Part shown: positions 22,700 to 34,343 of the stretch, in pieces
How the letters are laid out: the number at the start of each line of letters is the position of its first letter
Numbering within the stretch: the stretch's first letter is position 1
Assembly: GCF_964340395.1 (NCBI RefSeq)
Contig: NC_135556.1
Coordinates: 11,563,910-11,603,909 of the forward strand
Length of the DNA: 40,000 nucleotides
From: Glandiceps talaboti
Taxonomy: Eukaryota; Hemichordata; Enteropneusta; Spengelidae
Direction of reading: 5' to 3'
Position numbers and translations under genes: made by a program
Notes under the pieces: model-generated
Databases searched by the model: none
What the model was told of the DNA's origin: nothing
What the model saw: the letters and a program-made list of their open reading frames with translations, nothing else

Positions 22700-23236
22700 T
22701 AAATGAATGAAGTAAAATTAACTTAACTTAAGTGCAACGTGTGTAATAATGTCATACGCCTATCTCTTTGTGGACTGCAACACTGTTCTTAAGAACAAGA
22801 TACTTAAAAAATAGAGTCTACCCTTCGTATTAACATTTATAGTACTCTCCGATATATAGGACCTTCTTTGGATGAGACTCCAGCACGGTGTCTTTAAATA
22901 TAAGAGTTATCTATCTTATTTTAATCAAAATTTTAAAAGTTTGAGTGTAGCCATTTAAGTTCGAGTTCAAGTCAGAATAAATTTTTTTAAATTGAATTTC
23001 AATTTAGAAGACACTTATTAATTACTTCACTAGATTACATGCTTTATAAATGTCCAAAATAGCACATGTCTTCGTTCTATAGTTTAGGGAGGGAGCGTCA
23101 TTTCAGAAAAAAAGAGTAGTGTCTAATAGTGTGTTTCATTCATCGCATTTACATTTAGATTCCTTGTTACCTTCTGTTATCTTTTTAATATCTGCCTCGA
23201 CTAAAATATTTATCTTTTCACCATTCAGCAGCAGTA
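22700..23236. other. No gene seen
   Basis: Strongly AT-rich; no open frame or repeat of note. Confidence 0.5.
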
Positions 23237-23302
23237 ATTCTTCATCATATTTCATCCCCAATTTATGACGAAGCAGTTTCACTTAAAATGATGATGAAGA
23301 AT
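23237..23302. repeat. Inverted repeat ATTCTTCATCAT/ATGATGAAGAAT
   Basis: Perfect 12-bp arms at 23237-23248 and 23291-23302 enclose a 42-bp loop. The similarity continues imperfectly into the loop. Confidence 0.75.
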
Positions 23303-23495
23303 ATGACCTGAATTGATAAAGCGTGATCCCCATTTAATACTATCAACTTTATAGTCAAACACTAAAGGTTTCTCGTCTCTCAGTCGTAACTCACGATTCT
23401 CAACTTTTGAACTTCACAAGTCTTTCTGTTACAATAGAAGCTAGTTAACCTGAAACAAAATGTCAAATGATTTGATAAAAGCCTGACTAATGTTG

Positions 23496-23985
23496 CTACG
23501 TTTTATCGTCTGGCGCAACAAAAATCTTACCAACATAGCTACATTCCTTTCATCGTCTGCCGCTACAAATACAATTTACCAATACTGCTACATTTTATCC
23601 TCTAGCGACAAAAATCTTACTAAAATTGTTACATTTTATCATCTGGCGCAACAAAATCCTACCAACACAACTACATTCCTTTCATCGTCTGCTGCTACAA
23701 ATATAATTTACCAATACTGCTACATTTTATCCTCTGGCGCAACAAAAAATCTTACTGAAATAGCTATATTTTATCGTCTGGCACGACAGAAATGTTACCA
23801 ACATTGCTAGCTCATTTCATCATCTACCATTACTAACATCTTATCAATATTGATACATTTTAACGTCTGGCACAACAAAAATGTTACCAGCATTGCTACA
23901 TTTTATCGTCTGGTCCAGTCAGCAAAAATCTCACCAATATTGTTACATTTTATCGTCTGGTGTGACAAAAATCTTACCAGTATTG
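23496..23985. repeat. Diverged minisatellite, eleven monomers of 41-49 bp
   Basis: Monomers follow the pattern CTACATTTTATCGTCTGG, then CGCAACAAAAATCTTACCAA, then a short TATTG end. By eye they start at 23496, 23539, 23588, 23629, 23671, 23720, 23764, 23807, 23853, 23896 and 23943, and a partial twelfth begins at 23986. The 49-bp variant with CATTCCTTTCATCGTCTGC occurs at 23539 and 23671, almost identical and 132 bp apart, so a three-monomer block was duplicated. A 106-codon open frame (23490-23810) crosses it, but monomer lengths are not multiples of three, so coding is unlikely. Confidence 0.9.
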
Positions 23986-23995
23986 CTACATTTTG

Positions 23996-24750
23996 TTTGA
24001 GTTATTTAACTGTAGGTGATCCGCATCCCAAAAGGATTAAAATGTAACAATTGCAGTTAAATTTGTTTGAGGCGCCAAAATAAAGTTATGTAGCTAGCAC
24101 TAAGATTTTTGTCAGGCGACATTTTATTTCAGGCATCTATCCAAGATTCTTCCTTTCAGTTTCAATCATTACCTCATAGGATTTTTTGTTATCGAATCAA
24201 ATACATTTCGTACCACGCAATGACATCAGAATAAATTGATAGCATTAAATATCTCACAGTCAATCCCATTAATGTGTCTCCGCTATGATAGGCTTAATTC
24301 CTCAATTTACGATCAAAATTCATTTTATAAAGTGACGAAAATAGAAGTAAATTGAACTTAACAGACTTAGCTGAAACATGATTTGATGCATAGATGTCAG
24401 GCAAATTTTTATGAAGCATAATTCTAAACCTGCGTATATTGTATATGGTTTGATGTTATCGACTCGTAGTGACAAGACGTCTTAGGTTAGCTCACGAAGA
24501 ATCCTTCTGTAAGTTTGTCAGGGACAAAACACGATTGTTATTTGTATACAAATGAGCATGTGTACCATTGTGAAAACCCGCGTTTGCAATGTTGTCTGTT
24601 TTTTACACATTGATACGGGCTGATACGAGTTTTTGTAAATCGTCAGAGATGTTACTATTTTTTTTCTATCTGTGAATTTAATTGCAATTTCGTTTTAAAA
24701 AAACCCACCGGGTACTGAAATACCGTGAGGAGAACAATGGTTAAAGAATT
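23996..24750. other. No gene; possible inverted minisatellite monomer
   Basis: At about 24088-24120 the minus strand reads GTCGCCTGACAAAAATCTTA followed by GTGCTAGCTACA, resembling one minisatellite monomer in reverse orientation. The rest is AT-rich low-copy sequence. Confidence 0.4.
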
Positions 24751-24814
24751 TTATTTTACTTTATTTTTCTTATTTATTTATTTATTTTTATTTATTTATT
24801 TTGTGGGGGGGGGG
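24751..24814. repeat. (TTTA)n tract followed by G10
   Basis: A/T-only TTTA/TTATT repeats end abruptly at TGTG and a run of ten G (24805-24814). The homopolymer edge may mark an assembly weak point or a repeat boundary. Confidence 0.85.
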
Positions 24815-26337
24815 CACGGCGTTGACGTTTTCATACATCGGTATTACATTGATAATAAGCTTATTAAGCGCTAAGTTGTCCGAGAATTGTTCCAATGCCA
24901 TGTCAACACCGTCGACTCAGTAGTACTATAAGAGTTTCAATTTCAATGTAACTGTCAGCTACAGACGTAGAATAATTGTGGTTTCTACCACCGGGTGATG
25001 TTTTACATAAATAATCAAGTATCAAGTCTTTTTTTTTATTCTAAAAGGAATATACCTCGAGTCCATTTATCCCTGGAGGAGGGTTACAGAAATACATAGA
25101 ACGAAAGCATAATTTTACGAAGCACGTCGACAGCAATTCATGCTACAACAAATAACATAGACTTGCTTGAATCGATATGCCTGGTTCATTCTTCAAGTAT
25201 AAAATAACCTTTTTACGGATGGGAAGGGGGCTTAGTAACTTGAAAAAACAAAGAGGGAATGATATTTTTCCTTTACATAAACCGTAAAATAAATTACAAA
25301 ATCAAAACATTTGACGATTTAGAAGACAAAATATTCTCCCAAAGAACTGGTGCCAGTCTATGAATAACAGCTCTATGACAGCAAACATCACAGCTATTAT
25401 GTAGCTAGACAACAAATACGGATATCATACTTCACTTTTCTATCACGCTTTAGTACCATACAAAACAATACGTTATCTCATCTAGGAATGCATAGTAAGT
25501 GAAGAATTCTTTCGATGAATAAAAAGAGGGAATCTTGACCATGAATGTTTGCAGACATTCCCTCCTAAATCTCATCTCTTATTCTGCAGCCTTCTCATCG
25601 TCTGCCAGTGGCTTTTGTTTGATGCACGTACCAATCATCACGTGATTCATTTTACAATAGCGATGCTTTTAGTTTGATAATTAATGTGATAAATTATGTT
25701 CTTATGTTAAATGGATACTATTGAAATTATCTCACAGTGCGTGATTGTCTCAGTGTACACGTCTAAGATTTGCCTTGCGCTAATTTGCATAATTACGCTG
25801 AGGTATCTGACGTTTAAGTAGCAATTTAGTGGAATATAGCATAAAAGCATTTAATTCTCATTGTTCATTTCGTTAATGCGATCTTCTACACGGTATTATC
25901 GGTCTGTACTTTGTATGATTCCCTTCACTTCAACAAGATCTAGATTATCCTGCGAGTTTGATATTAAGGGAATCGATCACGGATTCTATAATAAATGAAC
26001 GATAAAAGTTCTTATATATGAAACTGATCCTTCAGTATATCTTAAAGCCATACATCTGATACAGGATGAGTTGTAACCAAAATCCCGTATCCTAGCAACG
26101 CATTCTCATCATTGACTAGAATTCCTACGAAATGTCATTCATTAATAATTGTCAGTCTGTGCAATTTTTTTTCAGGTGTAGACGCCATTTGTCATTGTTA
26201 CAAGTAACATGTATAATGTAAGATACGAAAATGCATCATATGTGTACAGAGATTGTAGACATTCAACAATCAGACAAGTTTTAACTGAATCACCCAACCT
26301 AAATCTAATAATTATATTCAATACGTGCACACACCTA
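24815..26337. other. No gene seen
   Basis: Over 1.5 kb of AT-rich low-copy sequence with no open frame worth listing and no tandem array. Confidence 0.5.
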
Positions 26338-26650
26338 CCGCCTGTTTGATGTTAGTGTTCACTGCCTCTGTTTGATACGACCACGCAGAAACCAATAAAT
26401 GACTGCAAATTTTACAATCTTGCTACATTTTTTCTAAATGAAACAGACAACACTGCAACGCAGACACTCGACGCGGGCGCCAATGTTTTGATGTCTGCAT
26501 TTGACGTCTGCATGGTGGCAAGTTAATTCATTTCATTTGGACAAAATGTCCCAAGAAATTGTGTTAATTCAATCTTGCTGTCCTTAAAAGGTAGCATGTG
26601 CAGTTTCTTCAAACAGCGCCAGTGAACACTAACATGAATCGGACAGTGAA
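26338..26650. mobile_element. Foldback element 1: imperfect inverted repeat of about 310 bp (MITE-like)
   Basis: Near the ends, GTTAGTGTTCACTG (26351-26364) and CAGTGAACACTAAC (26620-26633) are exact reverse complements, and similarity continues inward (CTGTTTGA on both arms). Deeper in the arms, 26425-26443 and 26531-26549 pair at 17 of 19 positions (ACATTTT-TC-AAATGAAA). The centre is less AT-rich, with GACGCGGGCGCC and two TGAYGTCTGCAT words. No coding capacity and no clear target-site duplication. The structure fits a non-autonomous DNA transposon or a long hairpin-RNA locus; the family is unknown. Confidence 0.6.
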
Positions 26651-26944
26651 AAGTATACGGCTACGCTGAGCCCAAATACTGACATCGATGGATAGTAGGA
26701 CAGGAGCCTGTTTCTAAAAAATACTTCTTATCGATTGTAGGCGTATGATATTTAATTTATTCTTGTAAACTACACTTAATAATCGACCCAAATATCAGAT
26801 TTTAAATCTGATATAATATGGAAATGAAATTATATAACTATATTTTTAATGAACATGCGTATATGAAAATGTCTTGGAACTGAGTGATCTAGAAGTGGTA
26901 CGAATAATGGACAGAAAAGCGTTTTATTTGATTATTTTTCTGTA

Positions 26945-27169
26945 ATGACCCTTTTACATGTTTTTGAACCATGCTGTATACACCGAAATAAATTTAATCA
27001 ACGAAATAAAATTCAAAGCTTTTACGATGTTTCCCCGAGGCGCGACTGTTTGGTTTTTAGAGGGCTTACTAGTAACAACACGAAGTCTTTGAACCGAGGT
27101 CACTTCGTCTTGTTCAGTGAATTGTATTTCCATTACGCTAGGGAGTCTGGCTTGTTGGCCAACGTGTAA
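26945..27169 (+). CDS. Unassigned open frame, 74 aa
   Basis: ATG at 26945 opens a 74-codon frame (MTLLHVFEPCCIHRNKF...) ending in TAA. The local DNA is richer in C and G than its surroundings. A 13-bp inverted repeat lies inside it (27074-27086 against 27102-27114, 12 of 13 paired), and the minus strand is open as well for 93 codons, which suggests repeat-derived sequence rather than a gene. No family recognised. Confidence 0.12.
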   Translation: MTLLHVFEPCCIHRNKFNQRNKIQSFYDVSPRRDCLVFRGLTSNNTKSLNRGHFVLFSELYFHYARESGLLANV

Positions 27170-29090
27170 CAGCGGGAAATGACCCAAGGTGAAGCGAGTA
27201 CGAGTGTGTCCAGTGGAGTGAAAAAATTGTCCCAATTAAGAGTTCACTTGGAAATCACGTCTCATCTGACCGACTCACTGACTAGATTCGCTGACTAGAA
27301 ACTGTATTGTTCGTTTATCGATGTATATTTGTGTGTTGATGATATTGCTTGGGTAACTGAGTAGAGAGGACTTTATCACGATAACCTACACTAGAGGACA
27401 TATTTTTTTCATCAATAACCGAAGAGATATTCACTAAAAATTGGTCAGTCACTTACCAAAAGACATGATACCTGTTATAATTAGTGGTCAATGTTATCTG
27501 TAGGTAGTGTAGTGGCAATTTTAAATCTTGAGCGAAACCTTTGTTTTGAATCTGTCGCCATGTTACAACTGCACTAGAATATCATTTTTCGATCAGACAA
27601 CCACAATATTCACTGAAACTTATTAAGATATTATTATACTAATAATTAGACATTGTACATATTAACCAGTAGTCGATATTATCCATAGGTAGTACAAAAT
27701 AGGTTGAAATCACAATCGCCGTTGAGGGCGCTGATTTTTGGGTGCGGCCCCTCAAAATCAATTTGATTTGATGTATCGTGTATACAGCTTCAAAAATGTG
27801 TTTACCCACAGGTGGTTCAATACTGTTGATGGTGTCTGGTATTACGAGAAAGTTATTGTACCTAACAAAATATTTTCCAATTTCAGCTAGTGCAGTCTCA
27901 TCTTACTAAAGAATGCTTAGTGATAGAAAAACAAAAATAAGTAGTTATGAATTCCTGATTGATTATTTCTGATTACCCTCCCCTGATCTTTTTTTTAAAT
28001 TTGATCTGGTCATCTCATGGTAAAACTGTGCCAATGTTTCCATGGTTTCCATGGTTACAATTGGGCTTCTTCTTAAGTTTTATCCATCATATTTAATCTA
28101 TTTTTGACGGTAACCTAGACTACCGTGTATGGTTCTGAAAGAATTTGTTTTCAATTTTCTAACTTGTTGCCAAAACACCAGGTTTGATGTTACATCTCTG
28201 TTCCTATAGTAACTGACCCTGCACTGTGACAGTTTAAAGTTCGTGTAGCTCAGGGTATACAAAATGTACGGACAATTGCAAGTAGCTATCAATTTTGCTT
28301 TCTGTTCAGACCTAGTATTATCAACGAATATCGAATGCGGAGCTCTTTTCACTTACACGTTCAAATCAGAGTAAAGCTATTTTGCATGTCATAAACCACT
28401 AAACACTAGCCTATATCATCCCAGCGACTTGACCGTATGGCTCCAGTATGCCAAACCAGATGGCATAGTCTCTTGGTTAAGCCTAAATTCTATTTTTGTA
28501 TTTTAGCCATCATAGTGGTCGTTTTCTATATTGAAAGATCTCCTTGTTGAACAATTATCGTATTATTGAACAAGAGATCGTAGACAACGACTACACGTAC
28601 ACGTATAATAACCAAGAGTGTATGTAACATATCCAGGACAAAAGAACTATGTATACTGTATAATTCTCAGTACTGTGACAAATAGCACCAGATAATTTAT
28701 ATTTCAGTGACATTTTTCGAAGTGTTAGACTAAGTGTACCTTAGTCAGTTGACAGCAAGAGGGATGTTTATCAAATGATACATACATATAAAATTGATCG
28801 TCAATTATTGGTGCATGTTTCGTTTTTATTAGATAGTAGGTCTTTGTTTGCACTTTTGCATTATACAAGACTTATCGATTACCGATTTTTAATTATGTCC
28901 ATCCATTATTTTCACTCAAACCTCCTACAGCTGTGGTAAACACTACTGAATAGAATAACAAAAAAAACTATATTTCTACATCTTACAATATTAGATACAA
29001 CCAGGTATAACGTTTTTGCAAATTTCATAAGGACATGAAAAGGCACGGTTTTATTACAAGCTCAATATTCACTTTTTTCCATGCATAACA
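27170..29090. other. No supported gene
   Basis: Almost 2 kb of low-copy sequence. TGAGGGCGC at about 27723 is CTCF-half-like. GTTTCCATG occurs twice in tandem near 28036-28053, the second copy forming an imperfect RFX X-box (GTTTCCATGGTTAC). The minus frame 28352-28098 matches nothing I know. Confidence 0.45.
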
Positions 29091-29131
29091 CCCCCCCCCC
29101 ACACACACACACGTACGTATGTCTGCCTGTA

Positions 29132-29166
<35 letters not shown>

Positions 29167-29285
29167 GTGTGTGCGTGCGTGCGTGTGTGTATGTATGTAT
29201 GTATGTATGTATGTATGTATGTATGTATGTACCTGTATGTATGTATGTATGTATGTATGTATGTATGTATGTATGTATGTATGTA

Positions 29286-29316
<31 letters not shown>

Positions 29317-29454
29317 ATGTATGTATGTATGTATGTATGTATGTATGTATGTATGTATGTCTGTCTGTCTATCTGTCTTGTCCTGTCTGTTTGTTTGTTT
29401 GTTTGTCTGTCTGTCTGTTTGTTTGTTTGTCTGCCTATCTTATCTGTCTGCCTA

Positions 29455-29511
<57 letters not shown>

Positions 29512-29512
29512 A
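29091..29512. repeat. Compound array: C10, (CA)n, (CTGT)n, (GTGC)n, (ATGT)n, (CTGT/TTGT)n
   Basis: The order is C10, ACAC, CTGT, GTGCGTGC, long ATGT with a GT block near 29290, then CTGT with TTGT, CTAT and CCTG variants to about 29512. A variant phrase near CTGCCTATCT is repeated (about 29430 and 29448). Open frames across it are artefacts. Confidence 0.96.
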
Positions 29513-30102
29513 CACATATTCTCTCGTAGCTTGTCTATTCAAATACAAACTACAGTAGGTTGGTGATGTGTATTTGTTGTAAGTGATAACGGGGTATACA
29601 TATTTAAAAGTTTGTTGTACGTACATGAACATTTTAACAGCAGAGCTTAGAGAAAGTCATCACGTATCTTTTCTTAGATCCTTCTTCAACTGTATATATT
29701 TCTAAATCAACCTTACAAAATATCGCTGTCCACATATCATATTCCATTTTCTTCGTCGTTAAAGCACTTAGTGAATGACGTAGTGTGTTTAATGTTGTGT
29801 ACCTTTAAAGACGAGAGTCATTTCCTGGGGATCTTGTTTATCTATATTCCTCCTAAGTGGCATTCTAAGTAAACCCAGTGAGATCACAAGATACGGACAG
29901 GAACTTCACTTTTATCATTTATCATATTTTTTTACCCCATATCCCTAAACATGCAAACGTGCCATACTTACTTTGCGCAAATAGATCCAGAAATATGGGT
30001 TATGGATTTTAGCTAATGACATCATCAATTATATTACGTCATACAGAAGAAATTATAAAGGAAAGCCGCAGCAACAAAGGGTATAAATATACTGGGTGTA
30101 CG
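29513..30102. other. No gene seen
   Basis: AT-rich low-copy sequence between two microsatellites. Confidence 0.5.
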
Positions 30103-30112
30103 TGTATGTATG

Positions 30113-30146
<34 letters not shown>

Positions 30147-30272
30147 TGTATGTATGTATGTATGTATGTATGTATATGTACATGTCTGTCTGTCCGTCTG
30201 TCTGTCCGTCTGTCTGTCTGTCTGTCCGTTTGTCTGTCTGTCTGTCCGTCTGTCTGTCTGTCTGTCCGTCTG
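30103..30272. repeat. (ATGT)n-(CTGT/CCGT)n microsatellite
   Basis: ATGT units (to about 30176) cross a TATATGTACATG bridge into CTGT units. CCGT variants replace CTGT at fairly regular spacing (about every 12 to 20 bases), giving a weak higher-order pattern. Confidence 0.96.
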
Positions 30273-31796
30273 TTACTTCGTTATTGAAGAGTAATATGAT
30301 CTTTTTTCTAAACAGAAAATTCTTTCCCACCAACTGTCATACAAACATATGCTTCAGTCTGAGCGATACTACCGGTAGGAGTTCACGTAATAGTTGCTAT
30401 CTCTTTTCAAAACATAGTACCCATATGTATTGCTTCAATCATTCACTCGTCTGACTTTTGACCCCAGTCTGAGTTTACCGGCCTTTATGACCCATATGTA
30501 TAGTAGGGCCCTGTGTATAGTGAAACTAACGGAATGTTCACTATAGGAGTGATTTGACTGCATTTACATATTGCCACCAGAAGGTCGACCAGTAAGCTTA
30601 AGCGTATGTACAGAACATAACGAGTGAACATAAAGACGGCAAGTTATATCAACCAATTTACGTTGCGTTACGTTACCTGTGAGACGAGTTAGACACAGAG
30701 TTGAGATCATGAATAAGTAATACGTCATTAAAATAGATAATAAGCCTGATTAAATCGGCGACTTTGATGATGGTAGTCATGGTATTAATTTTTTCTATCT
30801 ATCTACTAAGTTAAGATAAATTATAACACAAGCAATTGCCCTTAAAATTCTCTAGTTGTTTTTAAGTCCTCGATTGGAATAACTCACACAGAGAACCTAG
30901 TGTTTATTTTTCAATTAGAACCTCTAATCTAATAGACAACTGTCGTGTCCATAGAAAGTACATAACTGTAGGGGAATTATATAGCATTCGGTCTAGACAA
31001 AAACAGCGTTCTTCAAATACTAATATCCACTAGCACAAAGATAACGAGAACTTAAAAGATTGTTCAATAGTATACAATCGTAATATTGGGTGAAAATTTT
31101 ATTAAATCGCAGGCTATATAGGCAGTAATTTAATAACCCAACGACTAGACTTCAGCAGAAACAAGAAAATGTGGTCCAGAACAGAATGTAGATTTGTTTG
31201 TTTTTTTTGAAAAAGATTACTGAATCAGAAACAAACATTTTTTTTATATTCTTAATCAGTTGATTTATTTGCATTTTAAATGAATGTTCATCATGGTTGT
31301 TGATTATTTTACACTAGATAATCCCCTTTACAGCAACCAGGGATCTATTAAATCGAATCACGTGATAGCTGTCGGCATTTTATAAAAGGCTACTAAAATC
31401 TGGCAATATTATAAAAAGTAATTCCCCCTGTTGCAGGCATAAATATTTCATCTATATTTTCTTGTTCTGAGACTATATTTTTTTATTGCTTAGAATATCA
31501 TTGGATGTCGATTGTTTGTGGTGACAGGGGTTGTGAATTATTGAATTATTCATTTGGCCTCCACGCTGACACAGTACAATTTTATAGGTTTTAGTACCGT
31601 TGTTTCCTGTATTTTTAGACAAAAAAAAATGAAAAGAGTTAACAGCCATTAATCTCCTCATACTAAAGTCAAATACGTTTTCACTGTCTTTCTTTTTCCA
31701 AATATTAAATGATGATGTATTTTTCCGTAGGCTACAAAAACTGTAGATCGTAAATATTCTTTAAAACATGCATATATTGCTTGTTAAATCAAATGA
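30273..31796. other. No gene seen
   Basis: AT-rich low-copy sequence. A 9-bp hairpin TATAGTGAA/TTCACTATA lies near 30516-30545 and ACCCATATGTAT occurs twice (near 30419 and 30490). No supported coding region. Confidence 0.45.
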
Positions 31797-32333
31797 GTTT
31801 ATACTATTGGTCAACTCAAACACGTGTTACATGTGAAAGGGACATGGACCGGATCTGGAGTGTGTTTACTGTGTTGTTTTGTTTCATCTGAAGAACTACA
31901 ACTGCCGACATCAGACCGTGAACGACGGAACCTGTTACAAACAGGGAAATTAAACAACTAAATTGGATTTGGCATAGCATGTTGGAAGTACAGAGACTTA
32001 TATTGCATTCCATCATTTGATAAGAAGAGTTGTATGGCCTCTTTACATAATAGTTCACGTTCACAAACAAATTTCAAGTTCCCTTGCACTTCTTGTACAC
32101 ATAAAGAGGCCATAAATCTGTTCTTATCAAACCATGGTGTATAATACAAGTCTCTACTATTCCAAAGGGCTGTGCCAGGTGTTATTAAATCCAATTTATT
32201 TGTTTACTTTCCATGTTTGTAACATATTTCGTTTGTCCACGGTGACAGCCTGATGTCGGCAGTTGTATGTTATACTCTTCGAACGTCTTGTCCCAATTGT
32301 TTCAACAGACATTTACCCCAATAGTGTGTTAAA
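31797..32333. mobile_element. Foldback element 2: imperfect inverted repeat of about 530 bp
   Basis: The best-matching arms run from about 31885 to 32046 and, inverted, from about 32104 to 32280, around a loop of about 57 bp. Anchors include ACAACTGCCGACATCAG on both arms and TATGGCCTCTTTA/TAAAGAGGCCATA at the loop edge. Weaker similarity reaches outward to ACTATTGG (31803-31810) and CCAATAGT (32318-32325), candidate termini. Both strands carry related open frames (78 codons from a TTG start on minus, 56 on plus) because they read the same palindrome: RDLYYTPWFDK against RDLYCIPSFDK, KEAIQLFLSN against KEAINLFLSN. The differences are mostly non-synonymous, which argues against protein selection. 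No transposase motif. Confidence 0.6.
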
Positions 32334-32531
32334 GCCATTAAATGGACTCGTGCCCTGTAGTACAAATATCAGTTAGTATCAAGACTAATTATGGTGTCTG
32401 TAACATATAGCATTAAGTTAATTTCCATCATGAATATTGTGCTATGACGTAATTTTTTATGTACACACAAATATAATTGCTGTTGACATCATGATGTTCA
32501 AGAAATTACGGTAAATGCACATGCATAAACC

Positions 32532-32562
32532 ATAGACCTTATTAATACACGAAAAGGTCTAT
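32532..32562. repeat. Hairpin ATAGACCTT/AAGGTCTAT
   Basis: Perfect 9-bp arms (32532-32540 and 32554-32562) around a 13-base loop. The flank ACCATAGAC...TATTAATAC is shared with a site near 10968. Confidence 0.7.
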
Positions 32563-33148
<586 letters not shown>

Positions 33149-33917
33149 ATCCAATCACGTAAACAGTTATCAGAGAAATCACTGTGCGATATTAAATCTC
33201 CTTAAAAAGTTACTGTTCATTCTACAATTTTATTAGATTTAAACTTAACGGTGTTCTGCTATATATGTTCAGTGTGAATACAATTTGTATAAAAGGGGTT
33301 ACAGTACACTCATCACTAAGGCCAAACACCCTTGCACATACGTCTTGTTATCAACTGATTTACGTACTGGAGGGTGTTTTATCAATATGTGATTGCAATG
33401 ACCCCTTACCCTTATTTCACATGTGGAGCGTACATCGCAATTTATTCGTGCAAGCTAAAGCCAAACAAGAATGAATGTGACTGGCGTGTACAGGGGTACA
33501 TTATTTGTAGTTGTACTGGTACATGGTGAGAATCTCTCGTCTCCTTTGTCACCAACCGTATCGATCTGTCAGGGTCTTTTAAAGTCAACTCACACCATTT
33601 CTTTTCATTCAAGAACTTCGAATATTTTAAGTAGTTTAATAGAAATAACATGGACATCGCTTTAGACTAAAGTTTGCTATAATCTGGTATTTTTTCAACT
33701 TGAGAATGAACGGCAATCAACCGTGTGCAGGTTCGTGACTACATGTACAATATGTACAGAAGTGTTTCAATAGTAACGTAAAAGGCAGTGAAAGAGAGAC
33801 GCCATCGTGTAAATTCCTGTAAACAATGCCCATTGAGAGATTTCAAATACCGGGTTTTCTCCCAGTAGTCTTGGTACGTAAGACGCTGAAGTGTGCAATT
33901 TCGGGAGACGTTCGCCT
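33149..33917. other. No supported gene
   Basis: Low-copy sequence with overlapping short frames on both strands (33265-33665). None is recognised, and their antiparallel overlap suggests chance. Confidence 0.4.
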
Positions 33918-34262
33918 ATGAAAATTTACTGCTTTAGTATTTTAAAAAAAGTTCAAGAATTCAAGACAGTTTTATACACACACGATGATTTTTTAATTTA
34001 CCATGCTTCTGTGCAATATCGCTGCAGAGAACTCGGAGACGCGAGACGGCATCTTTACGTGGACTTTGCTCCAGGGAGATTTAGGTCCGTCCTGATCCTA
34101 AGCCGTGCAGTAAATCTTTATAACCATTTCGACTTTGCATTTTACTGTTTTTCGGTCTTGGCGATCAAAAAGAAACGCATACGTACACACGCCCATATAT
34201 CGAACAACTGTCATAAATTATGTGCCGAGACAATGCGTACACTCGTCAGATTTTTAATCTGA
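33918..34262 (+). CDS. Unassigned open frame, 114 aa, basic
   Basis: From ATG 33918 the frame runs to TGA at 34262 (it is open nine further codons upstream). The middle part, around ELGDARRHLYVDFAPGRFR, has diverse codons and the region is less AT-rich than its flanks. The product is Arg/His/Lys-rich with a hydrophobic stretch near residues 70-85. A pyrimidine-containing stretch ending GCTGCAG at about 34026 could be a splice acceptor, making only the later part an exon. No family recognised. Confidence 0.2.
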   Translation: MKIYCFSILKKVQEFKTVLYTHDDFLIYHASVQYRCRELGDARRHLYVDFAPGRFRSVLILSRAVNLYNHFDFAFYCFSVLAIKKKRIRTHAHISNNCHKLCAETMRTLVRFLI

Positions 34263-34329
34263 GAACAGAAAACAGGTCAAACTAGTATCCTCCAAGTTTA
34301 TCTTGACAATTATTATGGCTGCTCACTGG

Positions 34330-34343
34330 TGACCTTTTGACCT
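34330..34343 (-). promoter_or_regulatory. Perfect DR2 nuclear-receptor-type repeat
   Basis: TGACCTttTGACCT reads on the minus strand as AGGTCA-AA-AGGTCA, two exact half sites two bases apart, the DR2 spacing known for RAR/RXR-type receptors. It lies about 1 kb upstream of the signal-peptide-like exon. Confidence 0.4.

Noticed and set aside
23490-23810. 106-codon repeat protein
   Set aside because: It is a reading of the minisatellite. Monomer lengths vary by non-multiples of three, so no periodic protein is maintained.
23496-23985. CRISPR-like array
   Set aside because: Repeats are contiguous and diverged with no unique spacers, and the DNA is eukaryotic in character.
31816-32194. Protein-coding gene pair on the minus strand
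   Set aside because: The two frames lie within one inverted repeat; the arms differ mainly at amino-acid-changing positions, and the longer frame begins at TTG.
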